A DNA stretch of 64,000 nucleotides from Aquamicrobium sp. GTDB lineage: Bacteria > Pseudomonadota > Alphaproteobacteria > Rhizobiales > Rhizobiaceae. Numbering within the stretch: position 1 is the stretch's first letter; every line of letters starts with the position of its first letter. The position numbers were made by a program, and so were the translations under genes. The notes under the pieces are model-generated. The model was not told the origin of the DNA. It worked only from the letters and a program-made list of their open reading frames with translations, and did no database searches. Where the stretch lies: contig JAHHDT010000005.1 of NCBI GenBank assembly GCA_019739225.1, forward strand, positions 1,178,001-1,242,000, in the 5' to 3' direction. Below, piece by piece: positions 50,834 to 60,023 of the stretch.

Positions 50834-51877
50834 ATGTCGCATGCAATTTCCAAAGGGGTAAACCGCCGCTCGTTTCTCAAGACCATGGGTGCTGCCGCCA
50901 GCCTGGCCGGCACGGGCACGTTCGTCAGCATCTCGCGCGCCGCAGCGCAGGACAAGTTCAAGGTTTCCATGCAGCTTGGCTGGCTTGCCGGCAACGGCAA
51001 CCTCGGCGAGATCGTCGCCGACAAGCTCGGCTATTTTGCAGAGGAAGGGCTGGAATTCGAAATCGTACCGGGTGGCCCCAATGTCGATGGTGTCGCCTCG
51101 GTCGCCTCCGGCCGTTCCAACCTCGGTCAGGTCTCGTCGAGCCCTTCGCTGCTTCTGGCGCGTTCGGCAGGCATTCCCATCAAATGCATCGCGGCCGGCT
51201 ATCAGCAGCACCCCTACACCTACTTCTCGCTGAAGAAGAACCCGATCAAGACGCCGCAGGACATGATCGGCAAGGTCATCGGTACCCAGGCGACAGGACG
51301 CATCCTTTTGCGCGCCCTGCTGGCGAAGAACGGAATTTCCGAGGATCAGGTCGAACTCAAGGTGATCGGCAGCGACATGGCACCGCTGATGACCGGGCAG
51401 GTGGACGCGATCACGGGCTGGAAAACCAACGTCAACGCGCTGTCGGTGCTCGGCGACGAGCGCGTCGACATGACGCTGTGGGATGCCGGCATCCAGCTCT
51501 ATGCCAATCCGTTCTACACCACCGACAGCGTGCTCGCCGAGCATGGCGACAAGGTCGAGGCGATGATCCGTGCGATCTCCCGAGGCTGGGGATGGGTTCG
51601 TGAAAACCAGGAGGAGGCCGTCGACCATCTCGTCGAGCGCCTTCCCAATGTCGACAGGGATAGCGAACTCAAGGCCGTGCCGCTCGTGGTCGACTATTCC
51701 TTCAGCGAAAGCACCAAGACCGGCGGCTGGGGTGTGATGACGCGGGAGAACTGGCAGGCCCAGATCGATACCTATGCGGAACTCGATCAGTTCGCCAAGG
51801 ATGCTCCGGCGGTCGACGACATCATGACGCTGGACATTCTCGACAAGACCGCCGACGTCCGCCCGAAGGTCGGCTGA
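50834..51877 (+). CDS. NitT/TauT-type ABC substrate-binding protein (NMT1/ThiY-like)
   Basis: 347 residues with a twin-arginine signal (NRRSFLKTMGAAASLAG) and cut site near ISRAAAQD. The mature part is a type II binding protein: VSMQLGWLAGNGNLGEIVADKLGYFAEEGLEFEIVPGG, VASVASGRSNLGQVSSSP, GKVIGTQATGRILLRALLAKNG, VDAITGWKTN. Relatives bind aliphatic sulfonates, nitrate, or thiamine-precursor pyrimidines. GGGAGA precedes the ATG. It is the first gene of a ten-gene run with little or no spacing. Confidence 0.92.
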   Translation: MSHAISKGVNRRSFLKTMGAAASLAGTGTFVSISRAAAQDKFKVSMQLGWLAGNGNLGEIVADKLGYFAEEGLEFEIVPGGPNVDGVASVASGRSNLGQVSSSPSLLLARSAGIPIKCIAAGYQQHPYTYFSLKKNPIKTPQDMIGKVIGTQATGRILLRALLAKNGISEDQVELKVIGSDMAPLMTGQVDAITGWKTNVNALSVLGDERVDMTLWDAGIQLYANPFYTTDSVLAEHGDKVEAMIRAISRGWGWVRENQEEAVDHLVERLPNVDRDSELKAVPLVVDYSFSESTKTGGWGVMTRENWQAQIDTYAELDQFAKDAPAVDDIMTLDILDKTADVRPKVG

Positions 51878-51881
51878 TCCG

Positions 51882-52679
51882 ATGGTCGCTGTTTCGACGA
51901 ATGCTGCTGCAGGAACCCAGGTCCCTGCAGCCAGCCTGCGCAATGCCTGGGTCAAGTTCGGGCAGTTCACGGCCATCCAGGACATCAGCCTGGAAATCGA
52001 GGCGGGCGCTTTCTATTCGATCCTCGGCCCGTCCGGTTGCGGCAAGTCGACGTTGCTGCGTCTGGTCTCTGACCTCATCCCGCCGGCGGCGGGTGAGGTC
52101 TCGGTCTTCGGCAAAACGACGGAGGCAGCGCGACTTGCGCGTGAGTTTGCCTTCGTCTTCCAGGACGCGACGTTGCTGCCCTGGCGCAGCGCCTTGAAGA
52201 ATGTCGAACTTCCGCTGGAGATTGGCCGCAGCCGTGGCATCGATATTCCGGTCAGCGACAAGACCCCGATGGAGCTTCTCGAATTGGTGGGGCTCAAGGG
52301 GCGCGAAAATGCCTTGCCGCACGAGCTCTCGGGCGGCATGCGCCAGCGTGTGGCCATCGCCCGCGCGCTTGTGTGCCAGCCAAAGTTGCTCCTGATGGAC
52401 GAGCCGTTCGGGGCACTCGACGAGATGACCAGGGACCATCTCAACCTCCAGCTTCTGAAGGTGTGGGAAGAGACGGGCGTGACGATACTGTTCGTCACGC
52501 ACTCGATCCCCGAGGCGGTGTTTCTCGGGCAGAAGGTGCTGATGCTGAAGGCGCATCCGGGCCGGCTGCATGAAATCGTCGACATCGACCTTCCGTATCC
52601 GCGCAGCATCGCACAGCGCGATACGCCGGAGTTCACCCGCTATTCCGCGCATCTGCGCGGACTGCTGGAGGCGTGCTGA
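51882..52679 (+). CDS. NitT/TauT-type ABC ATP-binding protein
   Basis: 265 residues. Walker A GPSGCGKST, signature LSGGMRQRVAIA, Walker B LLLMDEPFGALDEMTRDHLN and switch LFVTHSIPEAVFLG identify the SsuB/TauB/ThiZ group. It begins four bases after the binding protein stop and its stop overlaps the permease start (TGATG). It energises uptake of the operon's substrate. Confidence 0.94.
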   Translation: MVAVSTNAAAGTQVPAASLRNAWVKFGQFTAIQDISLEIEAGAFYSILGPSGCGKSTLLRLVSDLIPPAAGEVSVFGKTTEAARLAREFAFVFQDATLLPWRSALKNVELPLEIGRSRGIDIPVSDKTPMELLELVGLKGRENALPHELSGGMRQRVAIARALVCQPKLLLMDEPFGALDEMTRDHLNLQLLKVWEETGVTILFVTHSIPEAVFLGQKVLMLKAHPGRLHEIVDIDLPYPRSIAQRDTPEFTRYSAHLRGLLEAC

Positions 52680-53488
52680 TGACCACCCTCGAAAACGCAT
52701 TGAATGTGATCCAGACAGACGAAGCCGCTGAGATCGCCGCAGCAAGGCGGAACAGACTGATCGCCGTCGCCACGCCCGTGGCAACCGCCGCGGCGCTGAT
52801 CGCGCTGTGGGAGGTGGGTGTGCGCGCCTTCGGTGTGCCCGATTACATCGCGCCGACACCGAGCGCTGTGGCGTCGACCCTCGTTGGTGAATTTCCGCAG
52901 CTCATGCGGAATTTCTGGCCGACTTTCTACGAAAGCGTGTTGGGGTTCGTCGTCGGCAATCTCGCCGCGGTGTTGATCGCCGTTGCTTTCGTGCATAGCC
53001 GGTTTGCCGAGCGCGCGTTCTTTCCGATCGCGGTCTTCGTCAACACCATTCCAATCCTGGCCATCGCGCCGATCCTGGTCCTGATCTTCGGGGCAGGCCT
53101 GACGGCGAAGGTGGTGATCGCGGCGTTGATCTGCTTCTTCCCCACACTGGTCAACATGGTGCGGGGCCTGCAGGCGGTGAGTCCGCAGGCACTGGAACTG
53201 GCCCGTATCCTGTCGGCATCCAAGTCGGAGGTGTTCTGGAAGATCCGCCTGCCGTCCTCGCTGCCGTTCCTGTTCTCGGCACTGAAGATCGCGGCCACCA
53301 CCTGCGTCATCGGTGCGATCGTCGGCGAATGGGTCGGGGCCGATCTCGGGCTGGGCGCGCTGATCCTGGACGCCACATTCAACTTCCGCTCCGCCTTGCT
53401 CTACGCGACCGTCTTCCTGTCGTCGGGCCTGTCGGTGCTGTTGTTCGTCGCGGTCTCGGTCGTCGAACGGCTGGTTGTGCGATGGTGA
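52679..53488 (+). CDS. NitT/TauT-type ABC permease
   Basis: 269 residues from MTTLENALNVIQ (the ATG overlapping the ATPase stop; an in-frame ATG at 52673 lies inside the previous gene). Six membrane segments and an EAA loop PQALELARILSASKSEVFWKIRLPSSLPFLFSALKIA. GAIVGEWVGADLGLGALILDATFNF near the end is typical of SsuC/TauC/ThiX permeases. It is followed after 76 bases by the flavoprotein gene. Confidence 0.94.
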   Translation: MTTLENALNVIQTDEAAEIAAARRNRLIAVATPVATAAALIALWEVGVRAFGVPDYIAPTPSAVASTLVGEFPQLMRNFWPTFYESVLGFVVGNLAAVLIAVAFVHSRFAERAFFPIAVFVNTIPILAIAPILVLIFGAGLTAKVVIAALICFFPTLVNMVRGLQAVSPQALELARILSASKSEVFWKIRLPSSLPFLFSALKIAATTCVIGAIVGEWVGADLGLGALILDATFNFRSALLYATVFLSSGLSVLLFVAVSVVERLVVRW

Positions 53489-53564
53489 GCACAACCTGAG
53501 CAGAAGCAAAATTTGAACTGAAACAGGGCCGCCCGCAGCGGCTCAACGGGAGGAGTGCGCCGAA

Positions 53565-54929
53565 ATGAGCACCAACACAACGCATATTTCCTTGAACCGA
53601 AGCGAGCAGATACCGGTCGTTGCCGATTGCGACGTGGTCGTCGTGGGCGGTGGTCCGGCCGGTCTGAGCGCGGCCGTCTCCGCTGCCCGCAACGGCTGCT
53701 CCGTCACCCTTCTGGAGCGCTACCATCACCTTGGCGGCATGGCGTCCGGCGGTATGGTTCTCGTTCTCGACGACATGGTCAACGACGGAAACGAGATCGT
53801 CACCACCGGCATCGTTAGCGAGTTCGTCGATCGGATGGCTGCGCAGGACGGCGCGGTCTATCCGCCGTCGCAGGACTGCCTCACCAACTGGGATATGTGG
53901 AAGAAGTGGTCGCGCTGGGGCTGCATCGACTTCCACAAGACCGGCATGCCGCAGCCTATCATCCACGCCGTCGCCTTCGATCCTGATTGCTGGAAACGCG
54001 TCAGCCTCGACCTCGTGCGCGAAGCCGGCGTGAACCTGCGCCTGCATTCCTGGTTTTCCGAAGCGATGGTGGAGGACGGCCGCGTGACCGGCGTGATCTG
54101 CCAGACCAAGCTCGGTCGTCAGGCGATCCGTGCAAAGATGGTGATCGACGCCAGCGGCGACCTCGACGTGGCATCCTCGGCCGGGGCATCGTTCATGACG
54201 GGCCAGTATATCGTCACGACCGTGTTCCGCCTCTGCGACGTCGACACGGACAAGGCGGAAGCCTTCGAATACGAGAACCCGGAAGAATACAAGGCGCTCG
54301 ACCGGCAGGTGCGCCGGGTCATCGGCGGTGCCTGGGGCATGTGGTGGCTGAAGACGCCCCTGCCGGGCATCGTCTGGTGCAACTGTCCGCACATGCCGGG
54401 TTATGACGGGCTCTCGCCCGAGGACATGCTGGCCGCCGAGGTGGAAGGCCGCTCGCGGATGATGAAGCTGCTGGCTTTCGTGCGCGAGAATCTGCCGGGC
54501 TTCGAAAACGCAAAGATGCTGGGCGCCGCGGAGCAGATCGGCATTCGCCAGACGCGGCTGTTGCAAGGAGAATATGTTGTCACGCGCGACGACGTGCGCT
54601 CTCGTCGCCACTTCTCCGACAGCGTCTGCCGTGGCCGCGACTACTACACGCCGTTCCGCGCACTGCTGCCCAAGGGCATCGACAATCTGATCGTTGCGGG
54701 CAGGCACTACTCCGTCGAGAGCGAGGCACAGAAGCTTTCGCGCGAGATCCCGCCCTGCATGGCCCAGGGCGAGGCGGCCGGCGTGGCAGTCGCGGTGGCG
54801 CTGGACCGGAACTGCGCGCTGCGGGACGCCGATGTCGCGACCATCCAGAAACGCATGCGCGCGCAGGGCGCTGACCCGGGCGACGTTCCGTCTGCAAACG
54901 CACTCGTCGCAAACGTCGCCGCCGAATGA
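53565..54929 (+). CDS. FAD-dependent oxidoreductase (FAD_oxidored / succinate dehydrogenase-fold family)
   Basis: 454 residues. The dinucleotide motif DVVVVGGGPAGLSAAVSAARNG (residues about 23-44) and LLERYHHLGGMASGG bind FAD; a late GIDNLIVAGRHYSVESEAQKLSREIPPCMAQGEAAGVAVAVAL is the second FAD-contact region of the PF12831 family. Members act as dehydrogenases or hydroxylases with various electron partners. GGGAGGAGTG precedes the ATG. The gene overlaps the CoA-transferase (ATGA). A 7Fe-type ferredoxin two genes later may be its electron partner (inference). Confidence 0.9.
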   Translation: MSTNTTHISLNRSEQIPVVADCDVVVVGGGPAGLSAAVSAARNGCSVTLLERYHHLGGMASGGMVLVLDDMVNDGNEIVTTGIVSEFVDRMAAQDGAVYPPSQDCLTNWDMWKKWSRWGCIDFHKTGMPQPIIHAVAFDPDCWKRVSLDLVREAGVNLRLHSWFSEAMVEDGRVTGVICQTKLGRQAIRAKMVIDASGDLDVASSAGASFMTGQYIVTTVFRLCDVDTDKAEAFEYENPEEYKALDRQVRRVIGGAWGMWWLKTPLPGIVWCNCPHMPGYDGLSPEDMLAAEVEGRSRMMKLLAFVRENLPGFENAKMLGAAEQIGIRQTRLLQGEYVVTRDDVRSRRHFSDSVCRGRDYYTPFRALLPKGIDNLIVAGRHYSVESEAQKLSREIPPCMAQGEAAGVAVAVALDRNCALRDADVATIQKRMRAQGADPGDVPSANALVANVAAE

Positions 54930-56107
54930 AGGACACGACCGTGAATACCGACACTCTTCCACTTTCCGGAGTCCGCATCCTGGACTTCACCCAGGTCATG
55001 CTCGGCCCCTGCGCAACGCAGATGCTGGCGGATTTCGGCGCCGATGTGATCAAGATCGAACGGCCGGGCGCTGGGGATCTGTCGCGCAATTTCTTCGATC
55101 AACGGTCCGAGGCCGGCATGAACAATGCCGTCTATTCCTCGCTCAACCGCAACAAGCGCTCCGTGGAAATCGACACCAAGTCGCCTGCCGGCAAGCAGAT
55201 GGTCTACGACCTTGTGCGTCAGGCCGATGTGGTGGTCGACAACTTCCGCGCCGGCGTCATGGATCGTCTCGGCTTCGGCTACGAGACTCTGAAGGCGATC
55301 AACCCGCGCATTATCTGCGCGTCGGGTACGGGGTTCGGTGAGAAGGGCCCCTATGCTCATAAGGGCGGGCAGGATGTGCTGGCGCAGGCGATGAGCGGTG
55401 TCATGGAGAAGACCTCCGACCCGTCCATACCGCGCTCCATCTACCCGACGACGCTGTGCGACTATACGGCCGGCATGCATCTGGTTCAGGGCGTTCTTGC
55501 CGCCCTTCTGGCGCGCGGCAAGACGGGCTACGGCCAGAAGGTCTCGGTGTCGCTCTACGATTCCATGATCGCGATGCAGATGCAGGAAGCCGCCCAGTGG
55601 AGCAAGCACCGCGAGGTGCTGAACTGGGCCGCGATGCCGCTCACCGGCGTGTTCGACACCACGGATGGCGCGCTGGTCGTGGTCGGTGCCTTCAAGGCAA
55701 ATCCCCTTCGCGACATTTGTACTGCGCTGGGCATCGAGGATCTCTCGGAGAAGTTCCCGGATCTCGCCAGCCAGCGTGCGGACAAGCCCTACCTGCAGGG
55801 GCGTTTCCGGGATGCCTTCGCGACGAACACGACTGCCCACTGGATCGCGCGGCTGGAGGAACAGGACTTGCTGTGCGCGCCGGTGCGCGCGCTCAGCGAA
55901 GCCCTTGACGACCCACAGACGGCGATCAACGGCATGCTGCTCGATTTCGAGCATCCGGTGCTGGGGCAACTCAAGGTCGTCGGCTCGCCGGTTCATCTCA
56001 GCGACGCACCGCTGGTCCTCCGGCACGCGCCGCCGCGTCTCGGCGAACATACCCAGGAGGTGATCGACGAGTTCGGCCTGCAACCGACAGCGAGGGCAGC
56101 GGAATGA
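54926..56107 (+). CDS. CaiB/BaiF (family III) CoA-transferase, third copy
   Basis: 393 residues. LSGVRILDFTQVMLGPCATQMLADFGADVIKIERPGAGD, SLNRNKRSVEIDTKSPAG, VVDNFRAGVMDRLG and CASGTGFGEKGPYAHKGGQD, where the last Asp is the catalytic residue. It probably makes a CoA thioester of the operon's acid substrate. The stop overlaps the enoyl-CoA hydratase start as ATGA, so the thioester would pass directly to that enzyme (inference). Confidence 0.93.
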   Translation: MKDTTVNTDTLPLSGVRILDFTQVMLGPCATQMLADFGADVIKIERPGAGDLSRNFFDQRSEAGMNNAVYSSLNRNKRSVEIDTKSPAGKQMVYDLVRQADVVVDNFRAGVMDRLGFGYETLKAINPRIICASGTGFGEKGPYAHKGGQDVLAQAMSGVMEKTSDPSIPRSIYPTTLCDYTAGMHLVQGVLAALLARGKTGYGQKVSVSLYDSMIAMQMQEAAQWSKHREVLNWAAMPLTGVFDTTDGALVVVGAFKANPLRDICTALGIEDLSEKFPDLASQRADKPYLQGRFRDAFATNTTAHWIARLEEQDLLCAPVRALSEALDDPQTAINGMLLDFEHPVLGQLKVVGSPVHLSDAPLVLRHAPPRLGEHTQEVIDEFGLQPTARAAE

Positions 56108-56880
56108 CGGTCCGGTTCGAAATCGACGGGCATGTGGCAAGGGTGACGATCGACCGGCCTGAGCGAATGAACGCGGTCGACGCCGATACGGAAGCGGCGC
56201 TGGAGGCGATCTGGCAGAAGATCGAGAACGACGACGTGGTCCGTTGCGTCGTTCTGACCGGGGCAGGGGACCGTGCATTCTCTGCTGGCGCGGATCTCAA
56301 ATCGGGGTCCGGCCTCTCCGGCCTCGAATACTGGGCGCGGCAGAATCCCAACGGTTTCGGCGGCATCTCGTTACGCGAGAGCCTGAACGTGCCCGTTATC
56401 GCGCGGGTCAACGGGCTGGCTCTGGGCGGCGGCATGGAGATGGTCCTTGGCTGCGACATCGTCATCGCTGCGGATACCGCGCGTTTCGGCCTTCCCGAGG
56501 CGAAGGTGGGGCGCTTGCCGCTCGACGGCGGCATGGTCGCGCTGCAACGGCTCGTGCCGCGCAACATCGCGGCGGGCCTGATGCTGACGGGCCGCATGAT
56601 GAGCGCGACCGAGGCCGCCGCCTACGGCCTTGTGAACGCGGTCGTGCCTGCCGAACGGCTGGACGCGGAGGTCGATGCCTGGGTCGCCGACATTCTCGCC
56701 TGTGCGCCTCTGTCGACGAAAGCCATCAAGGCGACGCTGCGAAAGACCGCCCATCTGTCGCCGCGCGAGGCGCGCTCCTTCCAGACCCCGGAGCTGATCG
56801 CAGCGCTCCTTTCCGAAGATCAGGACGAGGGCGTGCTGGCCTTCCGGGAGAAGCGGACACCTGTCTGGCAGGGAAAGTGA
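56104..56880 (+). CDS. Enoyl-CoA hydratase/isomerase (crotonase) family protein
   Basis: 258 residues. The oxyanion-hole motifs AFSAGADLKSG (about residues 60-70) and NGLALGGGMEMVLGCDIVIAADTARFGLPEAKVGRLPLDGG (about 100-140) are clear. The second catalytic acid typical of classical hydratases (Glu144) appears in PEAKVGRLP; the Glu164 position reads within the following GGMVALQRLVP, suggesting a variant reaction. Crotonases hydrate, isomerise or cleave CoA thioesters, including ring opening. Overlaps the CoA-transferase by four bases. Confidence 0.91.
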   Translation: MTVRFEIDGHVARVTIDRPERMNAVDADTEAALEAIWQKIENDDVVRCVVLTGAGDRAFSAGADLKSGSGLSGLEYWARQNPNGFGGISLRESLNVPVIARVNGLALGGGMEMVLGCDIVIAADTARFGLPEAKVGRLPLDGGMVALQRLVPRNIAAGLMLTGRMMSATEAAAYGLVNAVVPAERLDAEVDAWVADILACAPLSTKAIKATLRKTAHLSPREARSFQTPELIAALLSEDQDEGVLAFREKRTPVWQGK

Positions 56881-56886
56881 GCTGCA

Positions 56887-57234
56887 ATGCCTCTGGTCAT
56901 CACGAGCGCCTGCATCGACGTCAAGGATGGCATCTGTACGACAAGCTGCCCTGTCGATTGCATCTACGAAGGCGAGCGGATGTTCTACATCCACCCGGTG
57001 GAATGCATCGAATGCGGCATGTGCGAAAGCATCTGTCCCGTTGACGCGATCCGCTACGCCGACGAAGTGGGCGAAGCTGAACAAGAGTTTGTGCGTATCA
57101 ACAATGACGTGTTTTATGACGCCGACGGAAAACTGATCGAGCCGGGAGGCTGGCGTCGCGGCGACAAGCCGATACCGGACCATCGCGCGGTGCATGATTT
57201 CCAACAAAGAACGATCGAGGACAAGACAGCATGA
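56887..57234 (+). CDS. 7Fe-type ferredoxin (FdxA-like)
   Basis: 115 residues. Cys9, Cys17 and Cys50 match the 3Fe-4S ligands and Cys21, Cys40, Cys43 and Cys46 the 4Fe-4S ligands of Azotobacter ferredoxin I; the free Cys11 of that protein is Val12 here. The tail (WRRGDKPIPDHRAVHDF) is longer than in the short clostridial type. Such ferredoxins carry electrons at low potential. Lying inside a catabolic operon, and overlapping the next gene as ATGA, it probably serves the flavoprotein or a monooxygenase-like step (inference). Confidence 0.93.
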   Translation: MPLVITSACIDVKDGICTTSCPVDCIYEGERMFYIHPVECIECGMCESICPVDAIRYADEVGEAEQEFVRINNDVFYDADGKLIEPGGWRRGDKPIPDHRAVHDFQQRTIEDKTA

Positions 57235-58094
57235 AAGGCATAGTAGCCGCGGTTCCGACACCGGTTGACGAAAATGGTCGTGCCCTGAAAGAGGCCTTCC
57301 TGGAGCACTGCGGCTGGGCAATGGCCAATGGCTGCGATGCCCTGAACGTGCTTGGCACCACGGGCGAGGCCAATTCGCTCGGCGTCGCGCAACGCAAGCA
57401 CGTCATGGCCTGGGCGGCGGAAGCGTTCGATGCCGGCAAGCTGATGGTGGGCACGGGCCTGCCGGCGCTGGAGGACACGCTCGACCTGACCCGGTCGGCT
57501 GCCGAAATGGGCTATCGGGTGGCCCTCGTCTTGCCGCCGTTCTACTACAAGCCCGTGAGCGACGATGGTCTCGTGGCCTGGTATGAAGCGCTGGATCGCG
57601 CGCTCGGCGATACGCCGATCCAGGTCTATTTCTACAATTTCCCGCAAATGACGGGCGTGCCGATTCCGGTCGACGTGGTTGCGCGCTTGGCAAAGGCCAA
57701 TCCGCAACGCTTTGCCGGCATCAAGGATTCCTCTGGCGACCTGGCTTACTGCCGCGCTCTGGTGAAAGCGGTGCCGGGCCTCAAGGTTTTCCCGAGTTCG
57801 GAAACGGCGCTTGGCGAAGCGAAGGAGGCGGGCTTTGCGGGATGCATCTCCGCAACGGTCAACATCAGCGCACCACTATGCGCGGCCCTTGTCGAAAAGG
57901 GAGACGAAAATGGCCTTGCTGCCCGGATCGGCAAGTTGCGGTCCGACATCGCTTCGCAACCGCTAGTGCCGGCGGTCAAATATCTTGTCGGCAAACGGTC
58001 GGGCGATGCGGCGTGGCTCCGTGTTCTGCCGCCATTCGTGCCGCTTGGCGATGCCTCGCGCGCGGCTCTCGACGGCATCGCCGAACAGGTTTGA
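57231..58094 (+). CDS. Dihydrodipicolinate synthase/N-acetylneuraminate lyase (DapA) family protein
   Basis: 287 residues, a TIM barrel with Schiff-base Lys165 (GIKDSSGD), Tyr135 (VYFYNFPQMTG) and the GTTGE motif at 42-46. The fine motifs differ from biosynthetic DapA, so it is one of the degradative relatives (2-keto-3-deoxy sugar acid dehydratases, pyruvate aldolases, hydratase-aldolases). With an aldehyde dehydrogenase next, the likely product is an aldehyde such as alpha-ketoglutarate semialdehyde or another oxo acid (inference). Confidence 0.9.
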   Translation: MKGIVAAVPTPVDENGRALKEAFLEHCGWAMANGCDALNVLGTTGEANSLGVAQRKHVMAWAAEAFDAGKLMVGTGLPALEDTLDLTRSAAEMGYRVALVLPPFYYKPVSDDGLVAWYEALDRALGDTPIQVYFYNFPQMTGVPIPVDVVARLAKANPQRFAGIKDSSGDLAYCRALVKAVPGLKVFPSSETALGEAKEAGFAGCISATVNISAPLCAALVEKGDENGLAARIGKLRSDIASQPLVPAVKYLVGKRSGDAAWLRVLPPFVPLGDASRAALDGIAEQV

Positions 58095-58109
58095 ATCCGG
58101 GGAACAGCA

Positions 58110-59546
58110 ATGGACAAGCATGACAACCTTATCGGCGGCGAGTGGGTCGGCGCCGATACCTATGGCGAGAACCGCAATCCCTCGAACTGGGACGAGGTGA
58201 TAGGCCTTTATGCGCACGGCAGCAGCGCCGATGCGGAGAGGGCGGTGGAGGCAGCGCGTGCTGCGGCACCGGGTTGGGCCGCGGCCACACCGCAAGCGCG
58301 CCATGATCTCCTGGAGGCTGTGGGCCGCAAGCTCGCCGAACGGTCGCAGGAAATCGGCCGCCTGCTGTCGCGGGAGGAAGGCAAGACGCTGGCGGAAGGC
58401 ATAGGCGAAACCATGCGGGCCGCGCAGGTGTTCAAGTTCTTCGCCGGCGAGGCGTTGCGCGTGACCGGGGACATGCTGGCGTCGGTGCGCCCCGACATCG
58501 ATGTCGAGGTGACCCGCGAGCCGGTCGGCATCGTCGGCCTGATCACGCCATGGAACTTCCCGATCGCCATTCCTGCGTGGAAGACAGCCCCGGCGCTCGC
58601 TTACGGCAACTGCGTCATCCTCAAGCCGGCCGATCTCACACCGGGTTGCGCCCATGTCATCGCGCGGCTGCTGGACGAATGCGGCTGCCCGCCGGGCGTC
58701 TTCAATCTCGTGATGGGCCGTGGTTCGGTGGTTGGCGAAACGATCGTCACGCATCCCGGCGTCGATGCTCTCTCGTTCACCGGGTCCGTGGGCACCGGCA
58801 GCCACATCGCCGAGGTCTGCGGGCGACTGAAGCGCAAGTGCCAGCTCGAGATGGGCGGCAAGAATCCGATGGTGGTGCTCAACGACGCCGATCTCGACGT
58901 AGCGGTTTCTGCTTGCCTTAACGGGACATTTTTCTCCACCGGTCAGCGCTGCACCGCTTCGTCTCGGCTGATCGTCGAGGACGGCATCCACGACGCGTTC
59001 GTCGAAAGGCTCGTTGCCGGGATGCGGGCTGTGCGGGTAGGGGATGCGCTCGCACCCGAAACGCAGATCGGACCGGTCGTCGACGGCAAGCAGCTTGATT
59101 CCAACCTCGCCTATGTCGACCTTGCCGGCAAGGAAGGGGCCGAAGTGATCGGTGGCGAACGGCTCGAACTTGCGACAAACGGCTTCTTTCAGGCGCCGGC
59201 CCTGTTTCTCGGTACCGACAATTCCATGCGCATCAACCGCGAGGAAATCTTCGGGCCTTGCGGCTCGATCATCAAGGTCGGTGACTTCGATGAAGCGCTT
59301 ACGGTGGCCAACGACACCGAGTTCGGCCTGTCCGCCGGCATCTGCACAACAGGCCTGAAATCGGCGCGCGAGTTCAAGCGCAGGTCGCAGGCTGGCATGG
59401 TGATGGTCAATCTGCCAACGGCGGGCGTCGATTTTCACGTGCCTTTCGGTGGCCGCAAGGGCTCGTCCTACGGACCGCGCGAGCAGGGTCGCTATGCGGC
59501 CGAATTCTACACCACGGTCAAGACCGCATACGTCTTCGCGGGGTGA
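58110..59546 (+). CDS. NAD(P)-dependent aldehyde dehydrogenase
   Basis: 478 residues. Active-site Asn149 (TPWNFP), Lys172, Glu247 (LEMGGKNP) and Cys281 (STGQRCTAS) are all present. The overall sequence resembles alpha-ketoglutarate semialdehyde dehydrogenases and related semialdehyde enzymes. It should oxidise the aldehyde released by the preceding DapA-family lyase to the acid. Stop overlaps the deaminase start (GTGA). Confidence 0.93.
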   Translation: MDKHDNLIGGEWVGADTYGENRNPSNWDEVIGLYAHGSSADAERAVEAARAAAPGWAAATPQARHDLLEAVGRKLAERSQEIGRLLSREEGKTLAEGIGETMRAAQVFKFFAGEALRVTGDMLASVRPDIDVEVTREPVGIVGLITPWNFPIAIPAWKTAPALAYGNCVILKPADLTPGCAHVIARLLDECGCPPGVFNLVMGRGSVVGETIVTHPGVDALSFTGSVGTGSHIAEVCGRLKRKCQLEMGGKNPMVVLNDADLDVAVSACLNGTFFSTGQRCTASSRLIVEDGIHDAFVERLVAGMRAVRVGDALAPETQIGPVVDGKQLDSNLAYVDLAGKEGAEVIGGERLELATNGFFQAPALFLGTDNSMRINREEIFGPCGSIIKVGDFDEALTVANDTEFGLSAGICTTGLKSAREFKRRSQAGMVMVNLPTAGVDFHVPFGGRKGSSYGPREQGRYAAEFYTTVKTAYVFAG

Positions 59547-60022
59547 ACCGGATGGGAGGAGAGATCTGGCGCGGCCGTTTCTTGGGGCTCTGCGACGAGG
59601 TCGCGAGCTGGTCTGAAGACCGCGACTTCAAGGTCGGCGCGGTGGTTGTCGGGCCCGGCCACGAGATCCGCGCGACTGGCTACAACGGCCTGCCGCGTGG
59701 CGTCTCGTCAGCCGACGAGCGCCGTTTCGACCGCGCGAGCGGCGAGAAGTTCTTCTGGATCGAACATGCCGAGCGCAATGCCATCTACAATGCGGCGCGC
59801 GCGGGAACTGCACTCTCGGGATGCACGATCTACGTGAACCGCTTCCCCTGTGCCGATTGCGCCCGCGCGATCATACAGTCGGGCATCGTCTGCGTTGAAT
59901 GTCCGCCGAAGCCCCGGAACGATGGAAAACTCGATCACAGCTTCGACGTGTCGGAGACCATGCTTCGCGAGGCGGGTATTTCCGTCCTGACGCTTGATGA
60001 GCCGCTTGCGCACAAAAACTGA
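59543..60022 (+). CDS. dCMP deaminase-like zinc deaminase
   Basis: 159 residues from GTG at 59543 (an ATG at 59552 is also possible). His75 and Glu77 (IEHAERNAI), Cys103 and Cys106 (RFPCADCARAI) form the zinc site; the long FKVGAVVVGPGHEIRATGYNGLPRG is typical of the ComEB/dCMP deaminase branch. It is the last gene of the import operon. In that context it may deaminate a heterocyclic or amino-substituted intermediate rather than dCMP (inference). Converges with topoisomerase IB, leaving one base. Confidence 0.9.
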   Translation: MNRMGGEIWRGRFLGLCDEVASWSEDRDFKVGAVVVGPGHEIRATGYNGLPRGVSSADERRFDRASGEKFFWIEHAERNAIYNAARAGTALSGCTIYVNRFPCADCARAIIQSGIVCVECPPKPRNDGKLDHSFDVSETMLREAGISVLTLDEPLAHKN

Positions 60023-60023
60023 T

